Assembly (NCBI GenBank): GCA_040754295.1
Contig: JBFMCQ010000009.1
Coordinates: forward strand, 25,446-89,445
DNA length: 64,000 bases
Source: Solimonas sp040754295
Lineage (GTDB): Bacteria; Pseudomonadota; Gammaproteobacteria; Nevskiales; Nevskiaceae
Reading direction: 5' to 3'
Positions 42,009 to 51,652 of the stretch are shown here, piece after piece; position 1 is the first letter of the stretch; each line of letters opens with the position of its first letter. A program made the translations under genes and the position numbers. The notes beneath the pieces are model-generated. The model had not been told where the DNA came from, did no database searches, and saw only the letters and a program-made list of their open reading frames with translations.

Positions 42009-43153
42009 GTGCCGGCCTCGCGCGCGACGCGGTCGAGGTAGCCGCGCAGCACGCGCTGGTACTGCGGAATCGGCATGAGGAAATCGTCGTGACCGAGCTG
42101 TGAATCGACCAGCGCATACGAGACCTCGCGCCCGGCGCGCAGCAGCGCCTTGACGATTTCGCGCGAGCGCGCCGGCGAGAAGCGCCAGTCGCTGGAGAAC
42201 GCGATGACGAGGAAGTGCGCGCTGGCGCGCGCGAACGCGGCGGCCAGGTCGTCGCCGTATTCGCGCGCCGGATCGAAGTAATCCAGCGCCTTGGTCATCA
42301 GCAGGTAGGTGTTGGCGTCGAAGCGCTCGACGAAGGACTGGCCCTGGTAGCGCAGATAGCTTTCGACCTCGAACTCCACGTCGAAGTTGAAGCTGAACTG
42401 ACTGCCGCGCTGCAGCCGCCCGAACTTGGCGCGCATCGCCTCGTCCGAGAGATAGGTGATATGGCCGAGCATGCGCGCCAGCTTGAGCCCGTGCGTGGGC
42501 ACGACGCCGTGATCGTAGAAGCGTCCGCCGTGGAAATTCGGATCGGACAGGATCGCCTGGCGTGCGATCTCGTTGAACGCAATGTTCTGCGCCGACAGCT
42601 TCGGCGCCGCGGCGATGACCAGTGCGTGCGCGATGCGCTCGGGAAAGTCGATCGCCCACTGCATGACCTGCATGCCGCCGAGGCTGCCGCCGATGACCGC
42701 CGCCCAGCGCGCGATGCCGAGCGTGTCGGCGAGCAGCGCCTGCGAGCGCACCCAGTCGCGCACGGTCAGCAGCGGGAAGTCGGGGCCGTAGGGGCGGCCG
42801 GTCTCGGGATTGATCGTGTTCGGGCCGGTCGAGCCCTTGCAGCCGCCGAGGTTGTTGAGCGAGACGACGTGGAAGCGGTTGGTGTCGATCGGCTTGCCGG
42901 GACCGATGCAGCTGTCCCACCAGCCCGGCTTGCGGTCCTGCTCGCTGTGATAGCCCGCGGCGTGATGGTCGCCCGACAGCGCGTGGCAGATCAGCACCGC
43001 GTTGCTGCGCGCGGCGTTGAGCGTGCCATAGGTTTCCACCATCAGCTCGTGATGCGGCAGGCTGCGGCCGCAGTCGAGCGTCAGGGCCTGCGTGATCGGC
43101 ACGCGGCGCGGGGTGACCAGCCCCACCGAGTCGGCGGGCAAGCCCGAGCTCAT
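42005..43153 (-). CDS. metX: Homoserine O-acyltransferase MetX
   Basis: About 382 residues, alpha/beta-hydrolase fold with nucleophile Ser in IGGSLGGMQVMQW, oxyanion region CHALSGDHHAAGY, and the late His in LGHDDFLMPI. It transfers an acetyl or succinyl group from CoA to homoserine in methionine synthesis; the acyl donor cannot be decided by eye. The start at MSSGLPAD is preferred; a palindromic repeat begins 5 bp upstream. Confidence 0.93.
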   Translation of the reverse strand: MSSGLPADSVGLVTPRRVPITQALTLDCGRSLPHHELMVETYGTLNAARSNAVLICHALSGDHHAAGYHSEQDRKPGWWDSCIGPGKPIDTNRFHVVSLNNLGGCKGSTGPNTINPETGRPYGPDFPLLTVRDWVRSQALLADTLGIARWAAVIGGSLGGMQVMQWAIDFPERIAHALVIAAAPKLSAQNIAFNEIARQAILSDPNFHGGRFYDHGVVPTHGLKLARMLGHITYLSDEAMRAKFGRLQRGSQFSFNFDVEFEVESYLRYQGQSFVERFDANTYLLMTKALDYFDPAREYGDDLAAAFARASAHFLVIAFSSDWRFSPARSREIVKALLRAGREVSYALVDSQLGHDDFLMPIPQYQRVLRGYLDRVAREAGT

Positions 43154-43157
43154 GGCT

Positions 43158-43238
43158 GTCGCGAAGCGACGCATACGCCCCTCCCCCTGTGGGGGAGGGG
43201 GGGACCGTCCGCGGACGCGGACGGTGGGGTGAGGGCCA
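43158..43238. repeat. Palindromic intergenic repeat, copy 1
   Basis: Three hairpins in series: GTCGC/GCGAC, CTCCCCC/GGGGGAG and CCGTCCGC/GCGGACGG. A second copy in the same orientation lies at 43827-43905, with paired changes in the last stem. A REP/BIME-like dispersed element between metX and yggT. Confidence 0.85.
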
Positions 43239-43259
43239 CCGTGCAGCTTGCCATCGCGC

Positions 43260-43817
43260 TCAACGGAAAACGCCGGGCAGGGGCAGGAGCCGGCTCAGGA
43301 CCTGAAGCAGCAGGATCACGAGCAGCGGCGACAGGTCGAGGCCCGAGATCGGCGGAATGATGCGCCGCGCCGGCCGCAGCAGCGGCTCGTTCATGCTCCA
43401 CAGGATGTTGCTCGCCGGATTGTTCACGCCGGGGCCGAACCACGACAGGATCGCCTGCACGAAGATCGTGAACGTGTACAGATTGACGGTGAGCACCAGC
43501 ACCTTGAGCACCGCGAACCACAGCGCCGAGAGCACGTTGACGCTGAAGCCGAGCAGGCCGACGACGACGTAGACGTTGGCGAGCGCGAGCACCAGCACGA
43601 TCAGCGCGGCGGCACTGTTGAGGTTGCGCAGATTGGGCAGGAAGGAGCGCATCCAGTCGGTCGGGTAGCGCGTCGCCTTCCAGATCACCTGCGAGATCGG
43701 GTTGTAGAACTCCGCCCGCACCGCCTGCAGGATGATGCGCAGCAGGAACACCCACAGGGCCAGGTCGAACAGCGTCGTGACCAGGAACAGCATGGCGTTG
43801 GAAGTGTTGGCGCCCAA
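43260..43817 (-). CDS. yggT: YggT-family membrane protein
   Basis: 185 residues with two YggT repeats of paired membrane helices: LWVFLLRIILQAVRAEFYNP and TFTIFVQAILSWFGPG, then PLLRPARRIIPPISGLDLSP. The family is conserved next to proC and implicated in osmotic or cell-envelope functions. It is flanked on both sides by copies of a palindromic repeat. Confidence 0.92.
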   Translation of the reverse strand: MGANTSNAMLFLVTTLFDLALWVFLLRIILQAVRAEFYNPISQVIWKATRYPTDWMRSFLPNLRNLNSAAALIVLVLALANVYVVVGLLGFSVNVLSALWFAVLKVLVLTVNLYTFTIFVQAILSWFGPGVNNPASNILWSMNEPLLRPARRIIPPISGLDLSPLLVILLLQVLSRLLPLPGVFR

Positions 43818-43826
43818 GATTCACCT

Positions 43827-43905
43827 GTCGCGCAGCGACGCATGCGTTTCTCCCCCTCCGGGGGAGGGGGGGACCGTTCGCGGATGCGAACGGCCGGGTG
43901 AGTGC
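43827..43905. repeat. Palindromic intergenic repeat, copy 2
   Basis: Same three-hairpin layout as 43158-43238. The last stem is CCGTTCGC/GCGAACGG here against CCGTCCGC/GCGGACGG there, a base pair changed on both sides. It separates proC from yggT. Confidence 0.85.
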
Positions 43906-43918
43906 CAGCCGTGTTGGT

Positions 43919-44731
43919 TCATTCCTTCTCCAGCAGGTCGCCCAGCTCGGCGCTGCGTCGCGCAGCGGCCGCGAGCGCTTCGTCGAAGATGCGCTGCAGA
44001 CCGGCCGCTTGCAGATGGGCGACGGCGGCTTCCGTCGTGCCGCCTTTCGAGGTGACGCGCCGGCGCAGTTCGGCGACGTCGGCTTCGCCGCCGGCCATGC
44101 GTGCGGCGCCGATGAAGGTCTGGCGCGCCAAGCGCGCGGCGACACCCGGTGCGAGCCCCAGCCGCACGCCGGCCTCGCGCAGGACTTCGGTGAGCAGAAA
44201 GTAATACGCCGGGCCGGAGCCCGACAGCGCGGTCACCGCGTCCATCTGCGCCTCGTCGTCCAGCCAGACGCAGTCGCCGGCCGCGCGCAGGAGCTCTTCG
44301 GCGAGCCGGCGCGCGTCAGCCGGCGTCTGCGCCGGGGCGCACAGCCCGGTAATGCCGGCACCCAGCAGCGCCGGCGTGTTCGGCATGCAGCGCACGCAGT
44401 GCACGGCGTCGCCAAGCCAGCGGCGCAGGCTATCGAGGCGCACGCCGGCGGCGATCGAGACGACCACCGTGCCCGGCGCGAGCCGCAGCCCGGCACAGGC
44501 TTCGCGCATCTGCTGCGGCTTGACCGCGAGCACGACGGCCCGCGCGCCGGCTGCAGCGCTCGCCGTGTCCGGCGACACCTCGACCCCGAATTCGCGCGCC
44601 AGCCAGTCGCGCCGCTCGGCGCCGATCTCGGCAACGCGCAGGCTCGCGGCCGGCCGTCCGGCCGCGAGCAGGCCGCCGATGAGACTGGCTGCCATGTTGC
44701 CGCCGCCGATGAAGGCTATGACCGGGGACAT
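43919..44731 (-). CDS. proC: Pyrroline-5-carboxylate reductase
   Basis: 270 residues. N-terminal Rossmann motif FIGGGNMAASLIGGLL, VVLAVKPQQ, MPNTPALLGAGITGL and the C-terminal dimerisation motif SGSGPAYYFLL plus VTSKGGTTEAAV. It makes proline from pyrroline-5-carboxylate with NAD(P)H. The start at MSPVIAFIGGG fits the family. Divergent from ilvA. Confidence 0.95.
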   Translation of the reverse strand: MSPVIAFIGGGNMAASLIGGLLAAGRPAASLRVAEIGAERRDWLAREFGVEVSPDTASAAAGARAVVLAVKPQQMREACAGLRLAPGTVVVSIAAGVRLDSLRRWLGDAVHCVRCMPNTPALLGAGITGLCAPAQTPADARRLAEELLRAAGDCVWLDDEAQMDAVTALSGSGPAYYFLLTEVLREAGVRLGLAPGVAARLARQTFIGAARMAGGEADVAELRRRVTSKGGTTEAAVAHLQAAGLQRIFDEALAAAARRSAELGDLLEKE

Positions 44732-44835
44732 GCGCGAAAGGGGCCTGGAAAAGTGCGCGGTATGATATGGCATCGTGCCGGCAAGCTCATCCGCAGCCTG
44801 CGGGCACGCCCTTTCCAGACCCAGGGCTTCCTCCG

Positions 44836-46398
44836 TTGAATCCGCCGTCCAGGGCCAGACCGGCTCACGAGCTTTCGCGACTGCTCGACGCGTATCGCGC
44901 GCGTATCGAGGCGGCGCGTGTCTATGACGTCGCCAGCGTCACTGCGCTGGAAGAAGCGCGCAAGTTGTCGCAGCGCCTCGGCAACCGCGTGCTGCTCAAG
45001 CGCGAGGACCTGCAGCCGGTGCACTCGTTCAAGCTGCGCGGTGCCTATAACCGCATCGCGCAGCTCGATGCGGCGGAGCGCGCGCGCGGCGTGATCACCG
45101 CCTCGGCCGGCAACCATGCGCAGGGCGTTGCGCTGGCGGCGAAGAAGCTCGGTCTCAGCGCGTGGATCGTGATGCCGCGCACGACGCCGGAGCTCAAGGT
45201 CGAGTCGGTGCGCGCACTCGGCGGCAAGGCGATTCTGCACGGCGACGCCTACGATGACGCGCGCGAGCATGCGCTTGCGCTCGCCGAGGAAAAGGGACTC
45301 ACGCTCGTGCACCCGTACGATGATCCCGACGTGATCGCCGGGCAGGGCACGATCGGTCGCGAGCTGCTGGAGCAGGCCGGGCACCTGGACGCGGTGTTCG
45401 TGCCGGTCGGCGGCGGTGGGCTGCTCGCCGGCGTCGCGGCGTGGATCAAGGCGGTGCGGCCGGCGACCAAGGTTATCGCCGTGGAGCCCGACGACTCGAA
45501 CTGCTTCGAGGCAGCGATGCGCGCCGGGCGGCGCGTGGTCCTGCCGCAGGTCGGCCTGTTCGCCGACGGCGTCGCGGTGCGCCAGGTCGGCGAGGAGAAT
45601 TTCCGCGTTGCGCGGCAGCTCGTCGACGGCTGCGTGCTCGTGAGTGTCGACGAAATCTGCGCGGCGACGCGCGATGCGTTCTACGAGAACCGCTCGCTGC
45701 CCGAGCCGGCCGGTGCGCTGGCGATCGCCGGGCTCAAGCGCTGGGTGCACGAGCACGGCGTGCACGGACAGACGCTCGCGGCCATCGTTTCCGGGGCCAA
45801 TCTGAACTTCGACCGCCTGCGCCACATCGCCGAGCGCGCGGAGCTCGGCGACGAGGCAGAGATGCTGCTCGCGGTGACCATTCCCGAGCAACCGGGCTCG
45901 TTCAAGCGCTTCCTGCGCCAGATCGGCCGGCGCGTGATCACCGAGTTCAACTACCGCTACGCGTCCGAGAAGGCCGCGCACGTGTTCGTCGGGTTCAAGC
46001 TGAGCGATGGCCACGAGCAGCGCGCGGCGGTCGTCGACCAGCTGCGCGATGCCGGCTACGAGGTCGTCGACATGTCCGGCAACGAGATGGCCAAGGTGCA
46101 CGTGCGCTTCATGGTCGGCGGTCGCTGTCCGGGCCTGGCCAACGAGCGGCTGTTCCGCTTCGAGTTTCCGGAGCGCCCGGGTGCGGCACTCGACTTCCTC
46201 AACGCCATCGGCTCGCGCTGGAACATCTCGCTGTTCCATTACCGCAATCACGGCGCGGCGTACGGGCGCGTGCTCTGCGGCCTGCAAGTGCCGAAGAAGG
46301 ACTGGGCCGAATGCAAGCGCTCGCTCGACGCGCTCGGCTACGAGTATTCGGAAGAGAGCGACAACCCGGCGTACAAGCTGTTTCTCGGGACGGACTGA
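44836..46398 (+). CDS. ilvA: Threonine ammonia-lyase, biosynthetic
   Basis: 520 residues. A PLP fold-type II catalytic domain (about 1-330) with the Schiff-base Lys66 in HSFKLRGAYN and the glycine loop VPVGGGGLLAG, followed by two ACT-like regulatory domains (about 340-520), so isoleucine feedback is expected. It converts threonine to 2-oxobutanoate. The start is probably TTG 44836: the in-frame ATG at 44767 overlaps a -10-like TATGAT (44761-44766). Confidence 0.92.
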   Translation: MNPPSRARPAHELSRLLDAYRARIEAARVYDVASVTALEEARKLSQRLGNRVLLKREDLQPVHSFKLRGAYNRIAQLDAAERARGVITASAGNHAQGVALAAKKLGLSAWIVMPRTTPELKVESVRALGGKAILHGDAYDDAREHALALAEEKGLTLVHPYDDPDVIAGQGTIGRELLEQAGHLDAVFVPVGGGGLLAGVAAWIKAVRPATKVIAVEPDDSNCFEAAMRAGRRVVLPQVGLFADGVAVRQVGEENFRVARQLVDGCVLVSVDEICAATRDAFYENRSLPEPAGALAIAGLKRWVHEHGVHGQTLAAIVSGANLNFDRLRHIAERAELGDEAEMLLAVTIPEQPGSFKRFLRQIGRRVITEFNYRYASEKAAHVFVGFKLSDGHEQRAAVVDQLRDAGYEVVDMSGNEMAKVHVRFMVGGRCPGLANERLFRFEFPERPGAALDFLNAIGSRWNISLFHYRNHGAAYGRVLCGLQVPKKDWAECKRSLDALGYEYSEESDNPAYKLFLGTD

Positions 46399-46410
46399 CA
46401 GCGCAGCTGA

Positions 46411-46875
46411 TTACGAGCCCAGGCGCAGAATGTAATTCCAGTGGTCCTCGCGCACCGGCGTCACCGACAGCCGCGTGCCGGGCTGGAGCACCAGCAGCCC
46501 CTTCAGCTGCTTCTCGTGCGCGCGCAGCATCGCCAGCGTCACCGGCTTTTTCAGCTTGCGCTCGAAGCGCACGTCGACCTGCAGCCAGCGCGGATTCTCG
46601 GGCGTCGACTTCGGGTCGTAGTGATCGGCCTTCGGGTCGAACTGCGTCGGATCGGGATAGGCGGCCGAAGCGATGCGCATGATGCCGACGATGCCGGGAA
46701 CCGCGCAGCTGGAGTGATAGAAGAACGCCTGGTCGCCGGGCTTCATCTGATCGCGGAACATGTTGCGCACCTGGTAGTTGCGCACGCCGTCCCAGCCTTC
46801 GGTCTGCTGCGGGCGCCGCGCCAGATCGTCGATCGAGAAGCAGTCCGGTTCCGACTTCATCAGCCAATAGCCCAT
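46411..46875 (-). CDS. EVE-domain protein
   Basis: 154 residues: YWLMKSEPDCFSIDDL, GWDGVRNYQVRNMFRDQMKP and DQAFFYHSSC are the signature of the EVE (PUA-like) domain, which may bind modified nucleotides. Full length. It overlaps the cyclo-ligase gene by 16 nt in an operon-like arrangement downstream of 6S RNA. Confidence 0.9.
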   Translation of the reverse strand: MGYWLMKSEPDCFSIDDLARRPQQTEGWDGVRNYQVRNMFRDQMKPGDQAFFYHSSCAVPGIVGIMRIASAAYPDPTQFDPKADHYDPKSTPENPRWLQVDVRFERKLKKPVTLAMLRAHEKQLKGLLVLQPGTRLSVTPVREDHWNYILRLGS

Positions 46876-47456
46876 CGCAGTCCTCTGTCGGTGACGATGC
46901 CGTCGAGCCGCTGATCCCAGGGATCGCGCGGAACGGCTGGTATTTCCTGGATCGCCAGCGCCCAGCCGAGGCACACCGGCCTGCCCGGCAGCCGCCGCAC
47001 GAGGCTGCGGTCGTAGTAGCCGCCGCCGGTGCCCAGGCGAAAGCCGTGTGCGTCGAAGCCGAGCAGCGGCGCCAGCAGCAGGTCGATGCCGTGCAGCGGC
47101 CGGTGCGGCACGCGGCCGGCGGGCTCCAATATGCCGTGGCGATTGCGCCGCATCGGCGCGCCGCGGCGCAGCTCGAAGAAGCGCATGCGTCCGTCGCTGC
47201 CCAGTCGCGGCACGTAGACGCGCTTGCGCTGCACCCACGCCTGCTCCAGCAGCGGGGCAGTCGGCAGCTCGCTGCCGTAAGCGAGATACAGCGCAACGTG
47301 ACGGGCATGGCGCCAGCAGCGCAGGCGCATGAGCGCGGCGGCGGCGCGGCGCGCCGCGCGCCGGCGCTCACCGGCACAAACGGACGCGCGCCGCAACCGC
47401 ATTTCGCGGCGCAGCGCGCGCTTGAATTCGTATGTGTCTCCCGCCTGTGCCGTCAT
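46860..47456 (-). CDS. 5-formyltetrahydrofolate cyclo-ligase
   Basis: 198 residues. KRALRREMRLRRASV at the N-terminus, VYVPRLGSDGRMRFF, PLLGFDAHGFRLGTGGGYYDR (ATP/substrate loop) are conserved. It converts 5-formyl-THF to 5,10-methenyl-THF. The ATG at 47456 is the only start upstream of the conserved N-terminal helix, and it falls inside the 3' arm of the 6S RNA closing stem, so gene and RNA overlap. Confidence 0.9.
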   Translation of the reverse strand: MTAQAGDTYEFKRALRREMRLRRASVCAGERRRAARRAAAALMRLRCWRHARHVALYLAYGSELPTAPLLEQAWVQRKRVYVPRLGSDGRMRFFELRRGAPMRRNRHGILEPAGRVPHRPLHGIDLLLAPLLGFDAHGFRLGTGGGYYDRSLVRRLPGRPVCLGWALAIQEIPAVPRDPWDQRLDGIVTDRGLRWAIG

Positions 47457-47619
47457 CCCGTCATCGACCTTGAGACGAAGTCTCAAGTGGGTGCCGCGCC
47501 ATGCCATCGGGCTTCCCACTGCGGGGTGGGCCTGCACTCCCGGCACGGGTAAGGCTCCCGGGGTTCACAAATAGGCTCAAGGGGTTCCAAACCGGACGTC
47601 GAACACCGCAGGAGACACG
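47433..47619 (-). ncRNA. ssrS: 6S RNA
   Basis: Located between zapA and 5-FTHF cyclo-ligase, the standard gammaproteobacterial position. On the minus strand the 5' arm TGTCTCCTGCGGTGTTCG is closed by GCGGGAGACA at 47435-47444; GGAACCCCTTGAGCC and GAACCCCGGGAGCC lie inside, as in known 6S RNAs. It mimics an open promoter and binds sigma-70 RNA polymerase. Ends are approximate. Confidence 0.9.
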
Positions 47620-47673
47620 GCCAGAGAATACCATCGACGGCCGCCCGATGTTGCCGGCGGCAAACGCCGCCCG

Positions 47674-47994
47674 TCAGTCGAGCGAGAGCGTCGAGTCGAT
47701 GTCGAGGGACAGCTGACGCAGGCGTTGCAGCGCTTCGGGGCTGGCGCTGGCCACGCCTTCGACGCCCTTGAGCTCGAGCAGCTCGCGCGCGATGTTGAGC
47801 GCCGCCATCACCGCGATCTTCTCGGTGCCGAGCGCCTTGCCGCGCCTGCGGATGCTCGTCATGCGCTCGTTGAGGTAATCCGCAGACTTGACCAGCGCTT
47901 CATGCTCGTCCGGCGGGCAGGTCACGCTGTATTCCTTGCCCATGATGCGCACCGTGACGTTGAGCGGCTCGTCGGCGGGCTTGTGGCTGCTCAT
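47674..47994 (-). CDS. zapA: Cell division protein ZapA
   Basis: 106 residues: LNVTVRIMGKEYSVTCPPDE, LVKSADYLNERMTSIRRRGK, EKIAVMAALNIARELLEL. ZapA tetramers bundle FtsZ filaments at the division ring. It overlaps the upstream ZapB-like gene by 4 nt. 6S RNA follows. Confidence 0.94.
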   Translation of the reverse strand: MSSHKPADEPLNVTVRIMGKEYSVTCPPDEHEALVKSADYLNERMTSIRRRGKALGTEKIAVMAALNIARELLELKGVEGVASASPEALQRLRQLSLDIDSTLSLD

Positions 47995-48182
47995 GCCTGC
48001 TCGGACTCCAGCGAGCGCACGCGCTCGACGATGCCTTCGATGCGGCGCCGCAGCTCGCCGTTGAGCGCGAGCAGCCGGTCGCGCTCCTGCAGCGCGCGCT
48101 TGTGTTCCAGGCGCACCTGCCGGTACGCGGCCAGCAGCCGCTGGATGCGTTCTTCGAGCTGCTGGACTTCAGCGTCGATCAT
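47991..48182 (-). CDS. ZapB-like coiled-coil protein
   Basis: 63 residues, almost entirely coiled coil (VQQLEERIQRLLAAYRQVRL and LQERDRLLALNGELRRRIEG). This is the small TIGR02449/ZapB-like family always found just before zapA. Start at MIDAEVQQ; the longer frame is implausible. Confidence 0.82.
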   Translation of the reverse strand: MIDAEVQQLEERIQRLLAAYRQVRLEHKRALQERDRLLALNGELRRRIEGIVERVRSLESEQA

Positions 48183-48220
48183 GGACCGCAGTTTCCAGTT
48201 TCCGGTGTCCAGTTTCCAGC

Positions 48221-48249
48221 AAAAGAAAGGCGCCGGCAATGCCGGCGCC
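48221..48249 (-). terminator. Intrinsic terminator after htrA
   Basis: A 9-bp stem GGCGCCGGC / GCCGGCGCC with a 3-nt loop (48229-48249), followed by TTTCTTTT on the minus strand. It lies about 20 bp after the htrA stop. Confidence 0.88.
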
Positions 48250-48266
48250 CCGGCAATCCGGCTGTC

Positions 48267-49676
<1,410 letters not shown>

Positions 49677-49795
49677 TGTTTTCCTTCTCGAAAGCGGGAT
49701 CTGCCAGTTGCGGCAGCGCGGCTAAGACCGCGATGCAGCAGCTGAGTTCGCGCACCCGGATGACGCCGGCGGCGCCACGCGATCCGCCACAGGCT

Positions 49796-50428
49796 TTAAC
49801 GCAGCCTGATGTGTGGGTTGAGGCTGTAGCGTCCGACGAGCGCGGCGCGGTCGAGCACGTGGCCCTCGAGCGCCTTGCGCAGATCGGCCAGCGTGAAGTC
49901 GTCGCCGACGGGGCAGCGGTCGAGATCGGTCGCGAGGATCTCGAAGCGGTAGTGGTGGATGCGCGCATCGTTCCACGGCGGGCACGGGCCGTCGTAGCCG
50001 AGGTAGCGGCCTTCCATCGCCGCGTCGCCCTTGAACCAGCCGGTGTAGTCGTTGAGGCCCTGCCGCGCGCCGTCCGGTCCTTTCGGGGCGGTCTTGCCCC
50101 CCGCGGTTACGCCCTGCGAGCACGCGCCTTCCTCGATCTCGCTGACCGTTGCGGGAATGTCGACGACGAGCCAGTGCACGAACTCGGCGCGCGGCAGATC
50201 GGTGGGCACGACGCGACCTTCCTTGTTCACGTCATCGGGCCGCGTCGGGGCGTCGCCGTCGATGCAGGTCAGGACGAAGCTGCGCGTGCCCGCCGGGGCG
50301 CCGGACCAGAGCAGATGCGGGTTGCGGTTTTCGGCGAGGCGGACGTGCTCGCGGGGCGATTTCACCGCGAAGGCGCAGCGGCCCGGAATACGCCCGTTGG
50401 GGCGGAAGCTGCGACTGACCAGTTTCAT
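49796..50428 (-). CDS. YbhB/YbcL-family PEBP-like protein
   Basis: 210 residues: NRNPHLLWSGAPAGTRSFVL, DIPATVSEIEEGA, NDYTGWFKGD, YDGPCPPWNDARIHHYRFEI match the phosphatidylethanolamine-binding (Raf-kinase-inhibitor-like) family. Function in bacteria is unclear. The start at MKLVSRSFRP is preceded by an AGGAGAG ribosome site. Confidence 0.88.
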   Translation of the reverse strand: MKLVSRSFRPNGRIPGRCAFAVKSPREHVRLAENRNPHLLWSGAPAGTRSFVLTCIDGDAPTRPDDVNKEGRVVPTDLPRAEFVHWLVVDIPATVSEIEEGACSQGVTAGGKTAPKGPDGARQGLNDYTGWFKGDAAMEGRYLGYDGPCPPWNDARIHHYRFEILATDLDRCPVGDDFTLADLRKALEGHVLDRAALVGRYSLNPHIRLR

Positions 50429-50489
50429 TCGTTCTCTCCTTTCATTGGTGCGGCGCGGACGCGCGTAATGGTAACCGCGCCTGCGCTGC

Positions 50490-51524
50490 TCAGCGCCAGC
50501 GTGAGCCCAGGCTGTTCTGCACGCCGTGCTTGACACCGTCGCCGAGCCTGACCAGACCGTGTGCGAGGCGTTCCGCGAGGGCGCGGCGGCGGTGGAAATG
50601 CAGCTCGACGAGATCCGCGTCGTCGACGTGCTGCAGCAGATAGTCGTCGCTCGTCTGTAAGGCATCGACGAGCTTCAGCTCGAGCGCCCGTGCACCAAAC
50701 CAGTGCTCGCCGGTCGCGACCTGCTCCAGCGCGAGCTGCGGCCGCTGCTCGGCGACGAAGCGCTTGAACAGCGCATGCGTCTCCTCGAGCTCCTCGCGGA
50801 ACTTCGCCCGTGCCGGCTCGGTGTTCTCGCCGAACAGGGTCAGCGTGCGCTTGAACTCGCCCGCGGTGTGCAGCTCGTAGTCGATGTCGTTGCGCTTGAG
50901 CAGCCGGTTGAAGTTGGGCAGCTGGCCGACGACGCCGATGGAGCCGACGACGGCAAACGGCGCGGCGATGATGCGGCTGGCGACGCAGGCCATCAGATAG
51001 CCGCCGCTGGCCGCGACGCGGTCGATCGCCACCGTCAGCGGAACCTTGCGCTCGCGAAAGCGCACCAGCTGCGAGGCGGCGAGGCCGTAGGCGTGAACCA
51101 GTCCGCCCTCGCTTTCCAGGCGCAGCAGCACCTCGTCGCCGTCGCGCGCGACCTGCAGCACCGCGCTGATCTCCTCGCGCAGCTCGTCGACCGCGTGCGC
51201 ATGCAGATCGCCCTTGAAGCTGAGGACGTAGATGCTGCGCCGGCTGGTCGGAGCGGTGCCGCGCCTGTGCGCTTTGGCCTCCATTTTGCGTCGCTTGTGC
51301 AGCTTCTTCAGCTCGCCGGCAGGCAACAGTGCCTCGTGCAGGCTGTCCGCCATATCTCTAAAGCGTGCGTTCAGGCTGCGCACCTCGAGGTGATCCGACG
51401 CCCGCAGCGAGTTCAGCTGACGTACAGCGTTGATCACAATAGTGACGATCAGCAGGACTGCAACCACGACCGTGACCGCCTTGGCCAGGAACAGCAGATA
51501 ACTTTGGAGCAGGCCTTCGATCAT
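50490..51524 (-). CDS. sohB: Inner-membrane peptidase SohB
   Basis: 344 residues. N-terminal membrane helix (about 10-35), then a ClpP-like S49 peptidase domain with the nucleophile Ser173 (RVAASGGYLMAC) and VGSIGVVGQLPNF. A putative signal-peptide or quality-control protease. Start at MIEGLLQSY; the longer ORF reads into the upstream region. Confidence 0.9.
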   Translation of the reverse strand: MIEGLLQSYLLFLAKAVTVVVAVLLIVTIVINAVRQLNSLRASDHLEVRSLNARFRDMADSLHEALLPAGELKKLHKRRKMEAKAHRRGTAPTSRRSIYVLSFKGDLHAHAVDELREEISAVLQVARDGDEVLLRLESEGGLVHAYGLAASQLVRFRERKVPLTVAIDRVAASGGYLMACVASRIIAAPFAVVGSIGVVGQLPNFNRLLKRNDIDYELHTAGEFKRTLTLFGENTEPARAKFREELEETHALFKRFVAEQRPQLALEQVATGEHWFGARALELKLVDALQTSDDYLLQHVDDADLVELHFHRRRALAERLAHGLVRLGDGVKHGVQNSLGSRWR

Positions 51525-51652
51525 GGGTGTGGTGCAAAAAGAGGATTCGGACGATATGATATCCACCTGACCGGGTAAGCCGCGTTTGGCGCGGGTTTGC
51601 GCATCACCCGGTCCGCGCTTCGGCTTTAATAGGGAATCTACGAGGGCGTCAA

